From the NCBI RefSeq assembly GCF_000244915.1, contig NZ_CM001442.1:2108001-2172000 (forward strand): DNA of 64,000 nucleotides, written 5' to 3'. Positions 38,981 to 48,562 of this stretch are shown here, in pieces; the first letter of the stretch is position 1; each line of letters starts with the position of its first letter. The notes under the pieces are model-generated. The model was not told where the DNA came from and made no database searches. It worked only from the letters and a program-made list of their open reading frames with translations. The position numbers and the translations under genes are program-made. Origin of the DNA: Bradyrhizobium sp. WSM471 (GTDB lineage: Bacteria > Pseudomonadota > Alphaproteobacteria > Rhizobiales > Xanthobacteraceae).

Positions 38981-40972
38981 TCAGAGCGCTGCTTCAATCG
39001 CTCGAAACGTGATGTTGGCGTGTCCCACGTTGAGTGCGGCCCCTGACCGCGTCGGCTTTTCAATCCAAGCGAGAAGTTCGATTGCGTTCGGCTCCTGTGT
39101 AGCGAGCGAACCCGCGACGTAACTCCAGTTGGAAAGCATTCTGTTGTTGATCATAATAGGTCCACGGATGACGTACCTGTCTGGCTTGAGAAACCTCGTG
39201 CCAACGAACTCAAGTTTGAGCATCAACCGGATGTCCTGATATTCGTGAGGTGTTAGGGCGAGCGTGGCGACGACGGTTCCCATTGCCTTAACCTGGACAT
39301 ACGCCGGGAACGGCAGGGGGGCGTACCAGCCGGACAACTCGATTAGGATCGCATCGCCTCTACAGATCGAGGGATCGGGCGGAATGGTCATCACGAGCTC
39401 CGGTGTTGCTACAGGGCTCGACCAAGGCGACTCGGACAACCGCCTTATTGTGGGCAATCGGCCAAAAGTTCGCGCGCAGGCAACAAACCGACTTTGGTCC
39501 AGCAGGGCTTGCGACGCTATGTGAGTATAATCGCAATTCCGTAGAACGACGCCATGAAACTGATAGGGCTTGTCTGGGACACCCAGGCCTGGAGGTGGAT
39601 CCATCGTTACGCATCCGGGCCCACTGACGCCGTCGAGCATAACATTCCTTTGAACGCCCTTGTAGAACCATATCAAATTGTGCTCGCTCTGGTCAGTCGC
39701 GCCACGCAGCGAGCAATGACTGATCGTTACGTTTTGAACTTCTCCATCGTTGTGATTGTTATGCAGAACAAAGCCGTGGTGAAATCCGTTCGCAGGATCG
39801 AGTGTTTCGATCGAGGTATTGGCAAGCGTTAACCCCAGATGGCCGAGCTGATATTCGCCCGGATCGGGTACGAAATAGTCGAGGACTTTGTCGATTGATT
39901 TTGCCGTGACCTCGATGTTCTCCAGCCGGTGGCCTCCGCTCATGATCTGCAACACCATGCCAACGTCGAGACCGGCGGCGGCCACCCGAATGTTTCGTAT
40001 CAACGTTCGTCGTGAGAATTCTTGACAGTAGAACAGAGGAAACTGCGTTCCAGGCTTCGATGAGCCTGCCATGTAAACGTCGATGTCGTGAAAATTGGCG
40101 CGTACGGAGCCGGTTTCGACCTCGAACAAAGAGGCTGACGTTCCAGCTGCATTCCACAGAACCGTGGCGTTAATATCGTGTGCGGCGCTTCGCGTGAAAG
40201 CATTGAAGCAAGCGACGGCATAGCCACGGGTCCAGCAGTTTCGAATGACGCTCTTGTAGCTTCCCTGGATGAAGAACGGATATCCATTGTCACACTCGAT
40301 CCGCAAATCATGGATGCTGTAACCTTGCGCGATGTGCTTCGTGACGTTCGCCACGATCAAGCCCCTCCAGCCGTCATCGACCGGATCCTCGAGCAAGAGG
40401 CGTCGTCCGTCGACGCCGACGACACGGTTCATCTCCACGTAATAGGGCAGGGTGTCGCCAGGTGTGACGATCGCGTTGACCGAACGCGCAATGACGATGT
40501 CGCCCGGCTTGAAATTCACCGCATCGCGAGCATCCCGCAGATCAATGAATTGATCGCCGGCCACAATGTCACTGATCGGCATGTATTTGTAGGAGTCGTA
40601 CGCCGTCCGTCCGAAGGCAGCATCTTCTGGGCTGATGAAGGCGGCGTTCGATCCAATGATGACTGAGCTGTGCCCGTCTCCGTAGTATTCGACATTGCTG
40701 CGAACTGTGATGTTTTTAGCGATTTCGGGGAGGCGATATCGGCCGGTCGGGAAATAAAGTCGGCCGCCGCCAAGGCGCTCCAAATAGAGCCCGGCCGTCT
40801 CGATGGCTGCCCAATCGTTAGCCAGACCGTTCCCGACCGCACCGAAATCGCGGCGGACGTCGACCTGATGCGTCGGGCTTGTGCCCGGCGCACGCGGTGG
40901 CGATTGAGCCATTGCATCGGATGCGGCCAATAGCGAAGCCGGCCCACCGGCTAATAAATCTCGTCGCCGCAT
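38981..40972 (-). CDS. Tat-exported right-handed beta-helix protein (pectate-lyase-like)
   Basis: A 663-residue protein with a twin-arginine-type start (MRRRDLLAGG, then a hydrophobic AASDAMA stretch). The pectate lyase superfamily opening follows near residue 38: VRRDFGAVGNGLANDWAAIE, then GGGRLYFPTGRYRL. Asn- and Gly-rich beta-helix repeats follow up to about residue 480. The C-terminal third (from about 520) looks like a separate beta-sandwich domain. Such proteins bind or cleave polysaccharides. Its place just before the exopolysaccharide locus, though on the opposite strand, suggests a role in modifying that polymer (inference). Catalytic residues cannot be assigned. Confidence 0.82.
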   Translation of the reverse strand: MRRRDLLAGGPASLLAASDAMAQSPPRAPGTSPTHQVDVRRDFGAVGNGLANDWAAIETAGLYLERLGGGRLYFPTGRYRLPEIAKNITVRSNVEYYGDGHSSVIIGSNAAFISPEDAAFGRTAYDSYKYMPISDIVAGDQFIDLRDARDAVNFKPGDIVIARSVNAIVTPGDTLPYYVEMNRVVGVDGRRLLLEDPVDDGWRGLIVANVTKHIAQGYSIHDLRIECDNGYPFFIQGSYKSVIRNCWTRGYAVACFNAFTRSAAHDINATVLWNAAGTSASLFEVETGSVRANFHDIDVYMAGSSKPGTQFPLFYCQEFSRRTLIRNIRVAAAGLDVGMVLQIMSGGHRLENIEVTAKSIDKVLDYFVPDPGEYQLGHLGLTLANTSIETLDPANGFHHGFVLHNNHNDGEVQNVTISHCSLRGATDQSEHNLIWFYKGVQRNVMLDGVSGPGCVTMDPPPGLGVPDKPYQFHGVVLRNCDYTHIASQALLDQSRFVACARTFGRLPTIRRLSESPWSSPVATPELVMTIPPDPSICRGDAILIELSGWYAPLPFPAYVQVKAMGTVVATLALTPHEYQDIRLMLKLEFVGTRFLKPDRYVIRGPIMINNRMLSNWSYVAGSLATQEPNAIELLAWIEKPTRSGAALNVGHANITFRAIEAAL

Positions 40973-41256
40973 GTGATGTCCGAAAGCCCCCAGTTTCCCA
41001 CCCGCCGGCGGACTGCAGGCGGTTCACGAAACTGTCCAATGCGTTTCGATTAATCAAGCCGGAAGCCTTCGATCGCGCCAGACCGCCACTCGGCGGGCGA
41101 GTCGGGCATCGATCTGCAACTGGTGGGCGCTTCTTGCCTGAGTTCCCATATGTTAACTTTACTGCCTTATGGTTCGCGCATTGGCTGGATGGCTAATCGC
41201 TGCAGCGATCCTGCTGCGCCGTCTCGAAGCTGCAGGCTCGATGACCTTCGAAATCG

Positions 41257-41619
41257 ATGAAGAAGCATTCGAGACACGAAATATTCCTCAAGCTTAACCA
41301 GGCGGATGCGCTGGTTCAGGCAGGCAGTTCCCAGGTCCAGATCAGCAAGGCGCTCGGTGTCAGTGTGATGACCCTGCATCGTTGGCGCAGGCTTCCGCGC
41401 CGGCCCGGGGAGTTCCAAAGCGGCGAGGACGCTGTCCAAATGGAGGCTTTGGGGCCGGAAGGACAGCCAAGTGCCGAGCATATGCATCGCCTGGTTGAAG
41501 AGCTAACCCTTGAGAACAGACGGCTCCGCAAGATCGTTACCGATCTATTGCTTGAGAAGTTGCAGCTGGAAGAGGGGTCCTCCCCGGGGATCGCTCATAA
41601 AGACGAGCGCGCCAGCTGA
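41257..41619 (+). CDS. Orphan transposase-OrfA-like HTH protein
   Basis: A 120-residue protein with an N-terminal helix-turn-helix (EIFLKLNQADALVQAGSSQV, then ISKALGVSVMTLHRWRR) and a C-terminal leucine-zipper-like helix (ENRRLRKIVTDLLLEKLQLE). This is the architecture of IS3-family OrfA proteins. No OrfB or terminal inverted repeats were found, so it is either an IS remnant or a domesticated DNA-binding protein. It precedes the exopolysaccharide genes on the same strand. Confidence 0.7.
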   Translation: MKKHSRHEIFLKLNQADALVQAGSSQVQISKALGVSVMTLHRWRRLPRRPGEFQSGEDAVQMEALGPEGQPSAEHMHRLVEELTLENRRLRKIVTDLLLEKLQLEEGSSPGIAHKDERAS

Positions 41620-41763
41620 TCGGCCTCCGCCTCTCGGTTTTGGTTAAGAGCTCCTCGTCCAGACCTGCACAATTTGAGGCAAGTCCGACCGTCCGGCCAA
41701 ACGCGTTTCTAAATTGTCGCTGTTATTACTGCCTCAAGGATCACGATGCTTGGGGAGTGCGGG

Positions 41764-42369
41764 ATGTTGCGCAAATTCTGGATCTGCTTCGCGTTGCTTT
41801 TTACCGCTGTTCTGTCCGTTCAGGATACGCGAGCAGCAATGATCGGTGCACCGATCAATCTCAAATATCAGTTTGAGCGGATTAAACTCGCCGGCGCTGT
41901 CCTGCCGCCGATGGCGCATATCAATTTCTGCCTTCGCTATCCCTCGGACTGCAAGACAGGCAAGCCCTTGTTCCGCGGCGGCGGTGTGAAACTGACGGCA
42001 GAACGCTATGCCGATCTCGTCAAGATCAACTCGGACGTCAATCGATCGATTACGCCCGTGCGCAACGAGCGCGGCGTTATCGGTGAAGAATGGATCGTGG
42101 CGCCTTCGCAGGGGGACTGCAACGACTACGCCGTCACTAAGCGCCACGCGCTGCTCGAGCGAGGATGGCCGGCGCGTGCCTTGCTGTTGGCGGAAGTCGT
42201 GACCGGCTCGGGTGAGCATCATCTTGTAGTTGTGGTCAGAACCCGCTCGGGTGACGTTGTCATCGACAACCTCAACGCGAATGTCCGGCCGTGGTCAAAG
42301 ACCAATTATCAGTGGGTCAGGATGCAGTCGCCGCAAAACCCGCAATTCTGGTCGAAGGTCGCGGTCTAA
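41764..42369 (+). CDS. Transglutaminase-like cysteine peptidase (BTLCP family)
   Basis: A 201-residue protein with a signal peptide (FALLFTAVLSVQDTRA) and the bacterial transglutaminase-like cysteine proteinase domain. The likely catalytic triad is C119 (SQGDCNDYA), a histidine at 152/153 (GEHHLVVVVRT) and D168 (VVIDNLN). LapG, a periplasmic protease that releases surface adhesins, belongs to the same superfamily. ATG 41764 has GGGGAG about 8 nt upstream. It lies at the head of the exopolysaccharide locus; an RTX protein with a type I exporter lies 20 kb downstream and could be a substrate (speculative). Confidence 0.88.
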   Translation: MLRKFWICFALLFTAVLSVQDTRAAMIGAPINLKYQFERIKLAGAVLPPMAHINFCLRYPSDCKTGKPLFRGGGVKLTAERYADLVKINSDVNRSITPVRNERGVIGEEWIVAPSQGDCNDYAVTKRHALLERGWPARALLLAEVVTGSGEHHLVVVVRTRSGDVVIDNLNANVRPWSKTNYQWVRMQSPQNPQFWSKVAV

Positions 42370-42812
42370 GTCTCGTTTGCGCATCTTCTTGGGTGCGCGT
42401 ATTCGGGCGTTCGACGGGGCCGGGCTCAAACAGCGGCGCGCCTTGCGGCCAAATAGTTGGCACCTTGGTTCGCCAATAGCGGTTCGGCATGGTGGCGCCA
42501 GGTGCCTCAATCCTACGGATACCGTCCAGCGTGCCAAGCGACAGAGGCCAAGACCCTAGGGCAGAGAGCCGGCGTGATGGCGAAACCGATCTTTGTTAAC
42601 GGACCGCTAAGGATAAAACCGCAAGTCTTGCGCCGTTCGAGCATCGACGCCGGCCTGATGGCTGAATTACGGAAGTGATTTGAGCAAGTTGACTAAATGT
42701 TGCGTGGTTGCAACACTCGCCATCAACGTTCCGTTGCCAATAATAGTTAGCGATTGCGATGCTACCCTCACCCATCCTGCCGTGATACGGCAGGGTTAGG
42801 GTTGGAGGTTAG
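42370..42812. other. Promoter region of the exopolysaccharide locus
   Basis: About 440 bp with no supported gene. Just before the exporter gene, a perfect 8-bp hairpin with a 3-nt loop (CCTGCCGT-GAT-ACGGCAGG) lies at 42776-42794, within the probable 5' untranslated region. It could attenuate transcription or affect translation of the locus. Confidence 0.5.
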
Positions 42813-44009
42813 ATGCAGTTCCGGACTATCGCGAGCCTGAGCTTGGTTGCGCTGGTGACATGTTTGTCGGCGGGCTGCTCAATGATGCCGGCAAGCGGTC
42901 CCCAGGGCGATGCGGTTCGTGCATCGGAAGCCGGAAGTCCGGAAAGTCTGCCCTACGCCTTGGTTAAAGTAACCCCGGACGTAGAGGCGGTGCTCGCTGC
43001 GTTTTCGCCGCGTTTGTCCAACCAGGCGACCAAGGCGTTCCGTTCCGATCCGACCGAGATTCGATTCGGCGTGGGCGACGTAGTCAGCGTCACCATCTTC
43101 GAGGCGGCGGCTGGTGGACTGTTCATTCCGCTGGAAGCAGGTGTGCGCCCGGGCAATTTCGTGACTATCCCGAATCAGAATGTGGATCACAACGGCTTTG
43201 TTTCCGTGCCGTACGCAGGTGCCATCCGCGCGAAGGGGAGGACGCCAGCAGAGGTCCAGCAGGCAATCGTGGAAGCCCTCAAGAACAGGGCCATCGAACC
43301 TCAGGCCGTGGTGACGTTGATCGATCAGCGAACCTCGCTGATCAGCGTTCTGGGTGAGGTCAACTCACCTTCACGTTTTCCCGCAAACGCCGCTGGCGAG
43401 CGAATTCTGGACGCGATTACCCGAGCTGGGGGCCCGAAAGGACAGGGATTTGATACCTGGGTCATGCTGGAACGGGGCGGACGGCGCACCACGGTGCCGT
43501 TCGGGCAATTGGTCTATGAACCGATCAACAATATCTACGTGCAACCTAACGACACTATCTACGTCTATCGTGAGCCGCAAAATTTCGTCGCCTTCGGCGC
43601 GTCCGGCTCGCAGGGACAGTTCAATTTCGACGCGTGGCGAATTTCACTCGCTGAGGGCGTCGCAAAGGCTGGCGGGTTGAACGACAGCTCGGCCGATCCA
43701 GCGTCAGTGTTTCTCTATCGCGGAGAGATGCGCGACGTCGCAGAGCGTCTCGGAGTTGATACCAGGCGGTTTCCCGGCGATATCGTTCCGGTCATTTATA
43801 ACGTGAATTTTCGCGATCCCAGCGGTTTCTTCCTTGCGACGAAATTCCAGATGCGGGCGAAGGATGTCGTGTTCATCTCGAATGCGTCGTCGGTTGAGGC
43901 AGCCAAGGTAATGCAATTCATCCGACTGGTCACAGCGACTGTCAACGATCCGATCGTGGCTGCGCAGAATGCTGTCCTGCTTCGGACGGCGATCAAGACA
44001 GCGCCTTGA
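42813..44009 (+). CDS. Outer-membrane polysaccharide export lipoprotein (Wza-like)
   Basis: A 398-residue Wza/ExoF/GumB-type protein. The signal peptide ends in a lipobox (LSAGC, lipidated Cys22). A poly_export domain follows (DPTEIRFGVGDVVSVTIFEA), then SLBB-like repeats (LISVLGEVNSPSRFPANAAG and later VFLYRGEMRDVAERLG). It would form the outer-membrane channel for the polymer, working with the Wzc-like kinase encoded 2.3 kb downstream. The next gene starts 51 bp later on the same strand. Confidence 0.93.
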   Translation: MQFRTIASLSLVALVTCLSAGCSMMPASGPQGDAVRASEAGSPESLPYALVKVTPDVEAVLAAFSPRLSNQATKAFRSDPTEIRFGVGDVVSVTIFEAAAGGLFIPLEAGVRPGNFVTIPNQNVDHNGFVSVPYAGAIRAKGRTPAEVQQAIVEALKNRAIEPQAVVTLIDQRTSLISVLGEVNSPSRFPANAAGERILDAITRAGGPKGQGFDTWVMLERGGRRTTVPFGQLVYEPINNIYVQPNDTIYVYREPQNFVAFGASGSQGQFNFDAWRISLAEGVAKAGGLNDSSADPASVFLYRGEMRDVAERLGVDTRRFPGDIVPVIYNVNFRDPSGFFLATKFQMRAKDVVFISNASSVEAAKVMQFIRLVTATVNDPIVAAQNAVLLRTAIKTAP

Positions 44010-44060
44010 CGTCGGTCACGCTCCCGGCGGCCCGGCCATGGCGGATCGCGAGCTGGGGAC

Positions 44061-45476
44061 GTGAGCATCTCGCCTGAAGCCAAGAACGGACAGCGCTCGC
44101 AAGAAAACCGCCTTGCGACTGGGCTGCTTGGCGCAATGGTTGCCGTTGCGCCTCTTCCCTTTGGCGCGACCGATCCCAGTGCAGTCAGCGCCTTGGTTGC
44201 AGGTCTGGGCATCGCCTTGTTGTGCGTGCGGCCCCGATTACGAACACCACGGGACCTTGGCTTCATTGCATTTCTTGCTCTCGTCGCGATCGGATATGCC
44301 CTGGTGCTACACGAGCAGCTAAGTGCCAATCCCTGGTTGCAAGGCCGGCCCGACATGGCCTGGCTGCAATTGTCCTCGCTGCTGGGCGAGGGGCGCGCGC
44401 CCCTCTCCGTTGTGAGGGATCAGCCTTTTTTTGCACTTGGCAACACCCTTGCTTGTAGTGGCGCGCTGCTTTGCTCCTACCTGGTCTGCATGGGCAGGCG
44501 AAATGCCGAAAGCCTGCTAAAGATCATCGCATGGGCGGGTGTTGTCTATGCCGCCTTCGGTATAGCAACCTACATCGTCGCGCCGGAAATGGTGCTGTGG
44601 CGGGAGAAGGTCCTGTTTCGGTCGGTGCTGAGCGGCACCTTTCTAAACCGCAATACTGCGGCGATCTATTTTGGGCTTTGCTCGGCTCTTTGGACGTTGC
44701 GCGTGTTTCGCAACATGCTCGATCAGCGCGTATTCTGGGAGGGCCGATGGCGGATCGTAAATCTGCGCTGGGACGTCAACCTTAGCGCCTCTTGTGGAGG
44801 ATTCCTGCTTTGCTTTCTTGCAATGATGTTGACGGGCTCTAGGGCCGGAATTGCGATCTCGCTCATTGGAATATGCGCGGCAATCGCGTTCCTTTTTAAT
44901 CGAGAGATCCGATCCCGGCCGGCCGCCTTATGGTTGGTTCTGCCGGTCCTTGGGGCCGCCGCACTGTCTTTCCTCTTGCTTGGCGGTCAGGTTGGGGAGC
45001 GCCTGGGTCAATATGGCTTGAGCGGTGGAGGGCGATGGGAGGCGTATGCCTCGACCTGGCAAATCATCTCCGAACATCCCTATTCCGGAACGGGCTTGGG
45101 GACTTTTGTATCCGTCTTCCCGCGTTTTCGGAGCGGCGATGTTTCGATTTGGGGGATCTGGGACCGCGCGCACAACACGCTGCTCGAAATTGCCGCCGAG
45201 GTCGGAATTCCGCTGGCGGCCCTCGTGGGATTCGGCTGGATGTTGGCGCTCGTTGCCTTGTTCCGCGGAGCGCTGCGGCGGCAAAAGGGGGCAATCTTTC
45301 CACTTGCAGGCTTTGTCTGCGGCGCCATGGCGGTCCTGCATTCGATGGTCGACTTCTCGCTGCAGGTGCCCGGTCTGGCAGTCACCGTGATGACGCTTGT
45401 CGGGATGGGGCTCGCTCAGCGGTCCTCTCAAGCTCGGACAAGGCACGTTACGGAGGCGACACAGCGTAAAGGTTAA
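44061..45476 (+). CDS. O-antigen ligase/polymerase family membrane protein (Wzy-like)
   Basis: A 471-residue protein starting at GTG 44061, with about ten to twelve hydrophobic helices. The Wzy_C/WaaL-type motif is visible: GTFLNRNTAAIYFGL, GSRAGIAISLIGI, the periplasmic-loop GRWEAYASTWQIISEHPYSG, and DRAHNTLLEIAAEVGIPLAA. It is the likely polymerase of repeat units at the periplasmic face. It lies between the exporter and a secreted protein gene. Confidence 0.88.
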   Translation: MSISPEAKNGQRSQENRLATGLLGAMVAVAPLPFGATDPSAVSALVAGLGIALLCVRPRLRTPRDLGFIAFLALVAIGYALVLHEQLSANPWLQGRPDMAWLQLSSLLGEGRAPLSVVRDQPFFALGNTLACSGALLCSYLVCMGRRNAESLLKIIAWAGVVYAAFGIATYIVAPEMVLWREKVLFRSVLSGTFLNRNTAAIYFGLCSALWTLRVFRNMLDQRVFWEGRWRIVNLRWDVNLSASCGGFLLCFLAMMLTGSRAGIAISLIGICAAIAFLFNREIRSRPAALWLVLPVLGAAALSFLLLGGQVGERLGQYGLSGGGRWEAYASTWQIISEHPYSGTGLGTFVSVFPRFRSGDVSIWGIWDRAHNTLLEIAAEVGIPLAALVGFGWMLALVALFRGALRRQKGAIFPLAGFVCGAMAVLHSMVDFSLQVPGLAVTVMTLVGMGLAQRSSQARTRHVTEATQRKG

Positions 45477-45577
45477 CCCAGTGATAGGCTCTTTCGAAAT
45501 GCTCGAAGCGGCCATTTGCCTTGGCGGGCTGCCACCCGCCATGTTATGGATATTATAATATTTAATAGGGGTTGAAT

Positions 45578-46216
45578 ATGATCTCTTTCGCTCGGTTTTG
45601 TTCGCGACGCTTGATTGTCGCGCTGGCGGTCTCGGCATCCTGCACCTTGGTTGTGCCGGCGGGCGCGCTCGCTCAGCAGGGTCAGCAGCAGCAGGGCCTG
45701 GTCCAGCAGTTCAACGCCAATCCGCAGCAAATCTTGCAGCAATTTCCAAACGGAGGCGCGGCCATGATCTCGCAGCTTCGCGAGATTGCGATCGCAGATC
45801 CCAAATCCCTTGACGCGATCATGGGACTTATCCCCAACGCCAGCAAAGACCAAAAGGCGGCAATCGGCTCGGCGCTTGGGCAGGCGGCAAAGGTGGTCGT
45901 GAAGACCGACCAGGCCTATGCCAACAACATCCTGCAGGCGATCGCCAAGACCAAGGACCAGGACGTCTTCCTGGCTTATTCGGGCGTTGCGCCAGACCAG
46001 GGAACCGCTGCAACCGGCGGTGGCGGCGCCGGTGGTGGTGGCGGCGTTGGCGGCCAGACGAGCGCGCTTGCCGGGACCCCAAGCAGCACCGGTGCGCCTC
46101 AAGCCATCGGAGGAGGCAACACGCCAACCGCTAATTTCAGCTACACCTCCAGCGTCTCCGGCGGTGGGACGACGTCGGGAACGACCACTCTGCTTGCAAC
46201 TGGTACCAGTCAATAG
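45578..46216 (+). CDS. Secreted Gln/Gly-rich protein of the EPS locus
   Basis: A 212-residue protein with a signal peptide (LIVALAVSASCTLVVPAGALA), a Gln-rich segment (QQGQQQQGLVQQFNANPQQI), a helical domain (about residues 55-125) and a low-complexity Gly/Ser/Thr end. AGGGG precedes ATG 45578. I do not recognise the family. The setting between the Wzy-like and Wzc-like genes suggests a periplasmic or exported accessory of polysaccharide assembly. Confidence 0.75.
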   Translation: MISFARFCSRRLIVALAVSASCTLVVPAGALAQQGQQQQGLVQQFNANPQQILQQFPNGGAAMISQLREIAIADPKSLDAIMGLIPNASKDQKAAIGSALGQAAKVVVKTDQAYANNILQAIAKTKDQDVFLAYSGVAPDQGTAATGGGGAGGGGGVGGQTSALAGTPSSTGAPQAIGGGNTPTANFSYTSSVSGGGTTSGTTTLLATGTSQ

Positions 46217-46294
46217 ACGCGATTGCGGTCAATCGATCGCTACCGCTCCATGCGACGATCGACAGGCCGGGCCTTCTTCGAATAGCGGACACCC

Positions 46295-48562
46295 ATGAAC
46301 GTACTTCCCAGTCTTGATCGGGCGGTGGCCTACGCCGGGGCGGCAACGGATCAGGCCGCCTCGTCCACGGAAGCGGTCAAGGGTCTTCTCGGTTTTCTGC
46401 GCCGGCAGTACCGCCTCATCCTGACCATCGTGGCGGCGAGCTTGTGTTTCGGGCTGCTTTATATGATCGCGACGCCGTCAAGCTATACGGCGACGGCCAC
46501 TTTGATCATCGATACCCGCAAAAATCAGCTGTTTCAGCAGCAGTCGGTTGTGGGAGACATTCCAATCGACAGCGCGGCCGTCGAAAGCCAGGTTCAAATT
46601 CTCAAATCGGAAACGATCGCGCTCGCCGTCATCAAAGATCTTCATCTAACCGATGATCCGGAATTCGGTGGCAGGTCGGGGCTGCTTGGGATGATTTCCG
46701 GCGGGCTCGCGTGGCTGTTTGCAGGGGACGCAAGTCGCTCTGACTTTGAAACCCTGCGACGGACGGCCGAGGCGTTCTCCAAGCATCTGACCGTACGCCG
46801 AGTGGGTCTCACCTACATCATCGAGATCAGCTTTACGTCCCTCTCTTCGGATCGCGCCGCCCAGATCGCCAACGCGGTCGCCGAGGCTTACGTCGTCGAC
46901 CAACTCGACTCCAAATATAAAGCGACCAAGCGGGCTAGTGTCTGGTTGCAAGACCGCATCAAGGAGCTTCGCGATCAAGCGTCTGCAGCCGAGCGCGCCG
47001 TGGTCGCGTTCAAGGCCAACAACAATATCGTGGAGTCAGGCGGTCGCTTGATGAACGAACAACAGCTCGCTGAGCTCAACAGCCAGCTCGTTGTTGCGAG
47101 AGCGCAGGCCTCGGAGGCCAAGGCGCGATTGGATCGCATTCAGGCGGTCCTCCAAACGGACTCGCCGGAATCGACGGTCGATGGAACGGTCGCCGATACC
47201 TTGAACAATCAAGTGGTGAGCAAGCTCCGATCGCAATATCTCGACCTGGCGACGCGCGAGGCCGATTGGTCAGCGCGCTATGGCCGCGGCCATCTTGCGG
47301 CGGTTAATCTGCGCAATCAGATGCAAGGAATTCGTAATTCTATCCTGGATGAGCTGCGTCGCCTGGCGGAGTCCTACAAAAGCGATCTCGAAATCGCAAC
47401 GCAGCGTGAAGCTGGTGTTCAGAAGCAGCTATCACTAGCGGTAACGGAGTCTCAAGCCACCAATCAGGCTCAAGTTTCGCTGCGTGACCTTGAGAGTTCG
47501 TCGCAGACCTATCGGGCGCTGTATGACAACTTCCTGCAACGTTACATGGAATCGGTGCAGCAACAGTCATTTCCGATCACCGAAGCGCGGGTCATTACGC
47601 AAGCGTCTCGTCCACTGAAGGCGAGCGCGCCGAAGCTCAGCTTCGTGATGCCGATCGCAGCTTTTGCGGGTCTTTTCCTCGGACTCGCCGTTGCTCGGCT
47701 CCGTGATCTGTCCGAGAACGTTTTCCGCACCACGGACGATGTCAAGGCTGTCCTGAAGACAGATTGCATTGCAATTCTGCCGCAGATTGAGGAGCAAAAG
47801 GGACGTCCGCCGGTTGCCGCGGTGCTCAATGGCCCGCGTGCAATCGCTTTGAACGGCAGCCTTTACTGGCATGTGGTCAACGAGCCATTTTCCCGTTACG
47901 CCGAATCCATCCGCTCGGTCAAGGTCGCAGCTGACCTTGCCCTCCGTTCGGGGACTGGCAAGGTCATCGGCTTCACCTCTTCCCTCCCGAACGAGGGCAA
48001 GTCGACGGTTGCGACCGGATTCGCCGCGCTCCTGGCGCAGAGCGGTGCCCGGACGATTCTGGTCGATGGCGATCTGCGCAATCCGTCCCTGACGCGTGCC
48101 CTTACACCCGATGCGAACCGTGGCTTGATCGAGGTCATGGCTGGCCGCGACGGACTTTCGCAGGTCGTGTGGCAGGAAGGAAATACCGGTCTGTACTTCC
48201 TGCCCGCCGTCGTTGCCGCGCGCACCGCGCATACGAGCGAAATCCTGGCGTCGCAGGCCATGAAGGCGCTGATCGACGACCTTCGCAAGCACTATGACTA
48301 CGTGGTGGTCGATCTATCTCCGCTCGCACCCGTGGTCGATGTCAGGACTACAACCGACATCATCGATTCCTATGTCTTCGTCGTCGAGTGGGGACGAACA
48401 AAGATCGATATCGTGCGGCATGCGCTGGACGGCGCGCGCAGCCTGCGGGAGAACATCCTTGGGGTGGTGCTGAACAAGGCCGATCTCAAGCTGATGTCGA
48501 GATATGGCCACCACGACTACTACAGAAACGAATATTACAATCGCTACGGCTATTCTGATTAG
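46295..48562 (+). CDS. Polysaccharide co-polymerase/tyrosine autokinase (Wzc/ExoP type)
   Basis: A 755-residue Wzc-type protein. The Wzz chain-length domain (transmembrane helix near residues 42-62, then a coiled-coil periplasmic part to about 430) is followed by a second helix near 450-470 and a cytoplasmic BY-kinase. Walker A is in SLPNEGKSTVATGF (near 563-575), Walker A' in ILVDGDLRNPSL (near 590) and Walker B in YVVVDLSPLAP (near 670). The last 20 residues hold seven tyrosines (RYGHHDYYRNEYYNRYGYSD), the expected autophosphorylation cluster. It controls polymer length and export together with the Wza-like protein. Confidence 0.95.
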   Translation: MNVLPSLDRAVAYAGAATDQAASSTEAVKGLLGFLRRQYRLILTIVAASLCFGLLYMIATPSSYTATATLIIDTRKNQLFQQQSVVGDIPIDSAAVESQVQILKSETIALAVIKDLHLTDDPEFGGRSGLLGMISGGLAWLFAGDASRSDFETLRRTAEAFSKHLTVRRVGLTYIIEISFTSLSSDRAAQIANAVAEAYVVDQLDSKYKATKRASVWLQDRIKELRDQASAAERAVVAFKANNNIVESGGRLMNEQQLAELNSQLVVARAQASEAKARLDRIQAVLQTDSPESTVDGTVADTLNNQVVSKLRSQYLDLATREADWSARYGRGHLAAVNLRNQMQGIRNSILDELRRLAESYKSDLEIATQREAGVQKQLSLAVTESQATNQAQVSLRDLESSSQTYRALYDNFLQRYMESVQQQSFPITEARVITQASRPLKASAPKLSFVMPIAAFAGLFLGLAVARLRDLSENVFRTTDDVKAVLKTDCIAILPQIEEQKGRPPVAAVLNGPRAIALNGSLYWHVVNEPFSRYAESIRSVKVAADLALRSGTGKVIGFTSSLPNEGKSTVATGFAALLAQSGARTILVDGDLRNPSLTRALTPDANRGLIEVMAGRDGLSQVVWQEGNTGLYFLPAVVAARTAHTSEILASQAMKALIDDLRKHYDYVVVDLSPLAPVVDVRTTTDIIDSYVFVVEWGRTKIDIVRHALDGARSLRENILGVVLNKADLKLMSRYGHHDYYRNEYYNRYGYSD

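Noticed and set aside
38569..39063. 164-codon minus-strand frame after the beta-helix gene
   Set aside because: No family resemblance; composition typical of chance frames; it partly overlaps the end of a firmly supported gene.
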